Positions 61,221 to 64,000 of a DNA stretch of 64,000 nt are shown here, one piece after another; the first letter of the stretch is position 1, and each line of letters begins with the position of its first letter. Under the pieces are notes generated by a model. That model saw nothing but the letters and a program-made list of their open reading frames with translations. It was not told the DNA's origin and ran no database searches. Position numbers and translations under genes: made by a program. This stretch comes from Microbacterium limosum (GTDB taxonomy: Bacteria > Actinomycetota > Actinomycetes > Actinomycetales > Microbacteriaceae). Where the stretch lies: assembly GCF_036324365.1 (NCBI RefSeq), contig NZ_CP137080.1, forward strand, positions 682,001 through 746,000, in the 5' to 3' direction.

Positions 61221-62681
61221 TCAGGCGCCGGTAGCGCCCGTCGGACGCCGCCGCCGACGACGCCGACGCGCGGGAGCCGGGTGTCCATCGTGGTGCTCGG
61301 CACCGCCGCCGTCGTGGGTTCCGCCGCCCTCGGCGCGCTTCTCCTCGGTCTGGACCGTCGCATCGCCGGGCGCCGCACCGCCCTCGCCGCCGCCCGAGCG
61401 TGAGCGCCGGCGACGACGACCCTTCGCGTCGTCGGATGCCGCGGCATCCGAGCCGCGGCCCGAGCGCTGGGTCTTGACCGACTGCGTCTTCGGAGCCGTC
61501 ACGAGGCGGCCCTTGGTGCCCTCGGGGATGCCGAGGTCGGAGTAGAGGTGGGGGCTCGACGAGTACGTCTCGGTCGGCTCGGGCTGACCGAACTCCAGCG
61601 CGCGGTTGATCAACGCCCACTTGTGCAGGTCGTCCCAGTCGACGAACGTGACGGCGATGCCCGTCTTGCCCGCGCGGCCCGTGCGGCCCGCGCGGTGCAG
61701 GTAGGTCTTCTCGTCGTCGGGGATCGTGTGGTTGATGACGTGCGTGACGTCGTCGACGTCGATGCCGCGCGCCGCGACGTCTGTGGCGATGAGCACGTCG
61801 CGCTTACCGGCCTTGAACGCGGCCATCGAGCGCTCGCGGGACTCCTGGCTCATGTCGCCGTGCACGGCCGCCGCGTTGAAGCCGCGGTCGCCGAGCTCGT
61901 CCACGAGCTTCTGCGCCGCGCGCTTGGTGCGCGTGAAGATGACGGTCTTGCCGCGCCCCTCGGCCTGGAGGATGCGGGCGATGATCTCGTCCTTGTCGAG
62001 CGAGTGGGCGCGATAGACCAGGTGGCGGATGTTCGCCTGCGTGAGGCCCTCGTCGGGGTCGTTCGCCCGGATGTGGATGGGGTTCGACATGAACCGGCGC
62101 GCGAGCGTCACGATCGGCCCCGGCATCGTGGCGCTGAACAGCTGCGTGTGCCGCACCGCCGGCACCTTCTGGAAGATCTTCTCGATGTCGGGCAGGAAGC
62201 CGAGGTCGAGCATCTTGTCGGCCTCGTCGAGCACGACCTCGGTGGCGTTCGAGAGGTCGAGCAGGCGCTGACCCGCGAGGTCGATGAGGCGACCGGGGGT
62301 GCCGACGACGATCTGCGCGCCCGCCTTGAGCTGCTCGATCTGGCCCTCGTAGGCCTTTCCGCCGTAGATCGCCACGACGCTCGTCGGGCGGTTCGCGGTC
62401 AGCATGTCCATGTCTTCGAACACCTGGACCGCGAGTTCGCGGGTGGGAACGACGATGAGCGCCTTCACGCCCGGGGCGGGGTCGAAGCCCAGCCGCTGGA
62501 CGACGGGGATGCCGAAGCCGAACGTCTTGCCCGTTCCCGTCTTGGCCTGGCCGATGATGTCCTGGCCCGGAAGGCCGAGGGGGATCGTCTGCTCCTGGAT
62601 GGGGAACGCGTCGACGATGCCGCGCGCGGCGAGGGCGTCGACGATGTCCTGATCTACTCCGAGATCGGCGAAAGTCGTCAC
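61221..62681 (-). CDS. DEAD-box RNA helicase (RhlE/CshA-like)
   Basis: A 486-residue RNA helicase. The Q motif region is FPIQEQTIPLGL, motif I AKTGTGKTFGF, Ia PTRELAVQV, II VLDEADKMLDL, III FSATMPG, V ATDVAARGIDV and VI HRAGRTGRAGKTG. The C-terminal ~80 residues are disordered with Arg-rich clusters and Gly runs, typical RNA-binding tails. The GTG at 62681 leaves the Q motif ~25 residues from the N-terminus. It is next to a MiaE-like and a DUF3107 gene, as in mycobacteria (near Rv3211). Confidence 0.95.
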   Translation of the reverse strand: MTTFADLGVDQDIVDALAARGIVDAFPIQEQTIPLGLPGQDIIGQAKTGTGKTFGFGIPVVQRLGFDPAPGVKALIVVPTRELAVQVFEDMDMLTANRPTSVVAIYGGKAYEGQIEQLKAGAQIVVGTPGRLIDLAGQRLLDLSNATEVVLDEADKMLDLGFLPDIEKIFQKVPAVRHTQLFSATMPGPIVTLARRFMSNPIHIRANDPDEGLTQANIRHLVYRAHSLDKDEIIARILQAEGRGKTVIFTRTKRAAQKLVDELGDRGFNAAAVHGDMSQESRERSMAAFKAGKRDVLIATDVAARGIDVDDVTHVINHTIPDDEKTYLHRAGRTGRAGKTGIAVTFVDWDDLHKWALINRALEFGQPEPTETYSSSPHLYSDLGIPEGTKGRLVTAPKTQSVKTQRSGRGSDAAASDDAKGRRRRRSRSGGGEGGAAPGDATVQTEEKRAEGGGTHDGGGAEHHDGHPAPARRRRRRRRPTGATGA

Positions 62682-62859
62682 GGTGCGAGTGCCTGTCCGG
62701 CAGTGAGATGCTGCCTGTGTGTGCAGCGCCCGGGGGCGCGAGGGGTGGATCCACGCCCTCCACTCATCCGCAGGCGCGGGGCCCCGATCCATCGCCGGGG
62801 CTGCTCCAGCCTACCCGAGGCGCGCTGCGGGCCTCACGGGGGCGCCGCACCGTGCGCAT

Positions 62860-62865
62860 TAGGCT
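62860..62865 (+). promoter_or_regulatory. -10 element TAGGCT
   Basis: TAGGCT ends 6 bases before the GTG at 62872; leaderless layout. Confidence 0.55.
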
Positions 62866-62871
62866 GGGGCG

Positions 62872-63588
62872 GTGCTGAAATGGTTCCGGCGCCGGCGCAC
62901 GCCCGGTCGCGTGCTCACCCTCCGTTCGCGGGGGGAGTCCTCGGACGCGACGCGTGTGGACTTCGCCGAGCTCGCCCCCGACGTGGACACGTTCCTCGGG
63001 CAGGCGGCGTACCTGCAGCTCGGATACTTCGAGACGCTCAGCCAGCTCATCACCGCCACGCCCGACCTGGCGGGCAAGGAGTCCCTCTCGCGGGCGGCGG
63101 GGGCCGCGCTGATCAAGCATCGCGACCTCGTGGCGCTCATCCGCGATCGCGGCGACGACCCCACCACGATCATGCTGCCCTTCCGCGAGCAGCTCGAGCA
63201 GTTCCGCCGCACGACGCGCGGCGAGCGGTCGATGGAGACCCTGCTCAGCGTGCACGTCACGGCGGGCATCCTCGACGACTTCTACCACGCGCTCGCTTCC
63301 AGCTACGGCGAGACGGGCCGCCGCGTCTCCCGCATCCTCGAAGCGGACGACGACCGCGGCGCCATCGTCGACATCATCGGCGAGGCGATCGAGGGAGACG
63401 GAGAATGGCGATCGATCCTCTCGCTGTGGGGGAGGCGCCTGGTGGGCGACACGCTGCTCGTGGCGCGCGCGGCCCTGTCGACGCAGGACGCGCTTGATCT
63501 CGCGGCCGAGAAGCGGGTGGAGCCCGTCTTCACCGAGCTGATGGCCGCGCACTCGCGGCGAATGGATGCCATGGGGCTGAACGCCTGA
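62872..63588 (+). CDS. Ferritin-like fold protein, MiaE-like family
   Basis: A 238-residue protein of the actinobacterial MiaE_2-type ferritin-like family. It is mainly helical; AAYLQLGYFETLSQLI, ALIKHRDLVALIRDRG and METLLSVHVTAGILDDFYHA hold Glu, His and Asp residues that could form a diiron site. MiaE hydroxylates a tRNA base in gammaproteobacteria; whether this one does so is not known. The conserved link with an RhlE helicase and DUF3107 is seen in mycobacteria. The promoter is leaderless and a strong hairpin follows. Confidence 0.85.
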   Translation: MLKWFRRRRTPGRVLTLRSRGESSDATRVDFAELAPDVDTFLGQAAYLQLGYFETLSQLITATPDLAGKESLSRAAGAALIKHRDLVALIRDRGDDPTTIMLPFREQLEQFRRTTRGERSMETLLSVHVTAGILDDFYHALASSYGETGRRVSRILEADDDRGAIVDIIGEAIEGDGEWRSILSLWGRRLVGDTLLVARAALSTQDALDLAAEKRVEPVFTELMAAHSRRMDAMGLNA

Positions 63589-63589
63589 C

Positions 63590-63613
63590 CCGCCCGGCCC
63601 TCGGGCCGGGCGG
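63590..63613. terminator. GC-rich terminator hairpin
   Basis: CCGCCCGGCCC/GGGCCGGGCGG, a perfect 11-bp stem with a 2-base apex, between the convergent MiaE-like gene and the small membrane protein gene. No T-run. Confidence 0.65.
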
Positions 63614-63618
63614 AACGA

Positions 63619-63909
63619 TCAGCCGATGCCCAGACGCGCCCGCTCGCGCGCGTCGTGCGCCGAGCGCACGCGGGTGAGCGCCGCGACGAAGGCGACGGTG
63701 AGCGCCGCCGGGACGGCCAGGCCGATCAGCCAGAGGAGGAGGTCGGCCTCCGAGAGCCCCGCCCAGGTGAGGGCCGTCCACACGACGCCCGCGACGCCTG
63801 CGGCGAAGAGCGGCGCGACGGCCGCTCCGCGCAGGTCGCGGCCGGGCATCCCCCAATGCAGCGCGAGGCCGATCGCCGCGGCGACGACGAGGGCGAGGAC
63901 GATGAACAT
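63619..63909 (-). CDS. Small membrane protein of unknown function
   Basis: A 96-residue protein with three predicted helices: FIVLALVVAAAIGLALHWG, LFAAGVAGVVWTALTW and LLWLIGLAVPAALTVAFVA, then a charged tail (RSAHDARERARLGIG). No motif is recognised. It begins one base after the stop of the DUF3107 gene upstream, so they form an operon. Confidence 0.8.
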   Translation of the reverse strand: MFIVLALVVAAAIGLALHWGMPGRDLRGAAVAPLFAAGVAGVVWTALTWAGLSEADLLLWLIGLAVPAALTVAFVAALTRVRSAHDARERARLGIG

Positions 63910-63910
63910 G

Positions 63911-64000
63911 TCAGCCGACGAAGCCGACGCGGCGCTGCTCCTCCGTGCCGATCTCGACGTAGGCGAGACCCGCGGAGGGGACGATGTAGGAGTTGCCCTT
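63911..64000 (-). CDS. DUF3107 family protein (C-terminal part)
   Basis: The gene runs off the right edge; the last 29 residues are visible and read SYIVPSAGLAYVEIGTEEQ followed by RRVGFVG. This matches the conserved end of the actinobacterial DUF3107 family (Rv3208A), an ATP-binding-like small protein of unknown function that is usually near the rhlE-type helicase. Confidence 0.85.
   Translation of the reverse strand, partial: KGNSYIVPSAGLAYVEIGTEEQRRVGFVG

Overview
The window is GC-rich DNA with densely packed genes, frequent 4-bp start/stop overlaps and many GTG starts. Gene content and order point to an actinobacterium of the family Microbacteriaceae, most likely Microbacterium or a close relative. 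Supporting signs are the fdxA-dapC pair, the dapD/dapE pair, a DUF3117 protein, O-methyltransferase, TatB, Mrp, DUF1003 and MgtE-like genes in an order close to the mycobacterial Rv1165-Rv1234 region, a MarP-like protease, and many apparently leaderless promoters. The genus is an inference; no rRNA or other marker lies in the window.

Layout. Positions 1-8534 hold a one-way 'Nit1C'-type cluster (MSMEG_0565-0572 / Sll0783-0787 families): radical SAM protein, fused GNAT + AIR-synthase-like protein, Sll0783-like protein, nitrilase, small MSMEG_0570 protein, flavoprotein, a second nitrilase paralogue that has lost its catalytic Cys and Glu, a glycosyltransferase and an acyl-CoA-ligase-like enzyme. 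Then come an Old Yellow Enzyme (8643-9716), a decayed formate/nitrite transporter, a Cys-rich 41-residue peptide, a PfpI/DJ-1 protein, a flotillin, a drug MFS exporter and an ABC exporter (to 16569). A minus-strand NAD operon follows (22335 to 16575): NrtR-like regulator, nadA, nadB, nadC and a cysteine desulfurase that could supply the NadA Fe-S cluster. Divergent from it are a MarP-like protease and a tandem glycine riboswitch controlling gcvT-gcvH-gcvP (23733-28435).

Positions 28436-30552 carry simple repeats, two related palindromic elements, an AbiEi-like orphan and a CPBP protease. Positions 30689-39097 hold an oligopeptide ABC transporter operon (binding protein, OppB, OppC, fused OppDF, PH-domain protein) and the wreck of a second one: an in-frame permease/ATPase chimera left by a large deletion, followed by an intact second binding protein. 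The rest is mostly core metabolism: typA, a serine hydrolase, azlCD, ferredoxin and dapC, citrate synthase, an HNH/DUF222 gene with a LexA-like box on its start codon, dapD/dapE, a PIG-V-like membrane protein, DUF3117, O-methyltransferase, tatB, mrp, DUF1003, MgtE-like, a stress-protein-like gene, a hydrolase, aminopeptidase P, an exonuclease/endonuclease-family protein, a PHP phosphoesterase, a DEAD-box helicase, a MiaE-like ferritin-fold protein, and the end of a DUF3107 gene.

The strongest leads are the pseudo-nitrilase inside the Nit1C cluster, the Cys-rich small peptide, the dispersed 18-bp palindromic half-site, the three 19-bp iterons beside the SOS-linked HNH gene, and the permease-ATPase deletion scar.
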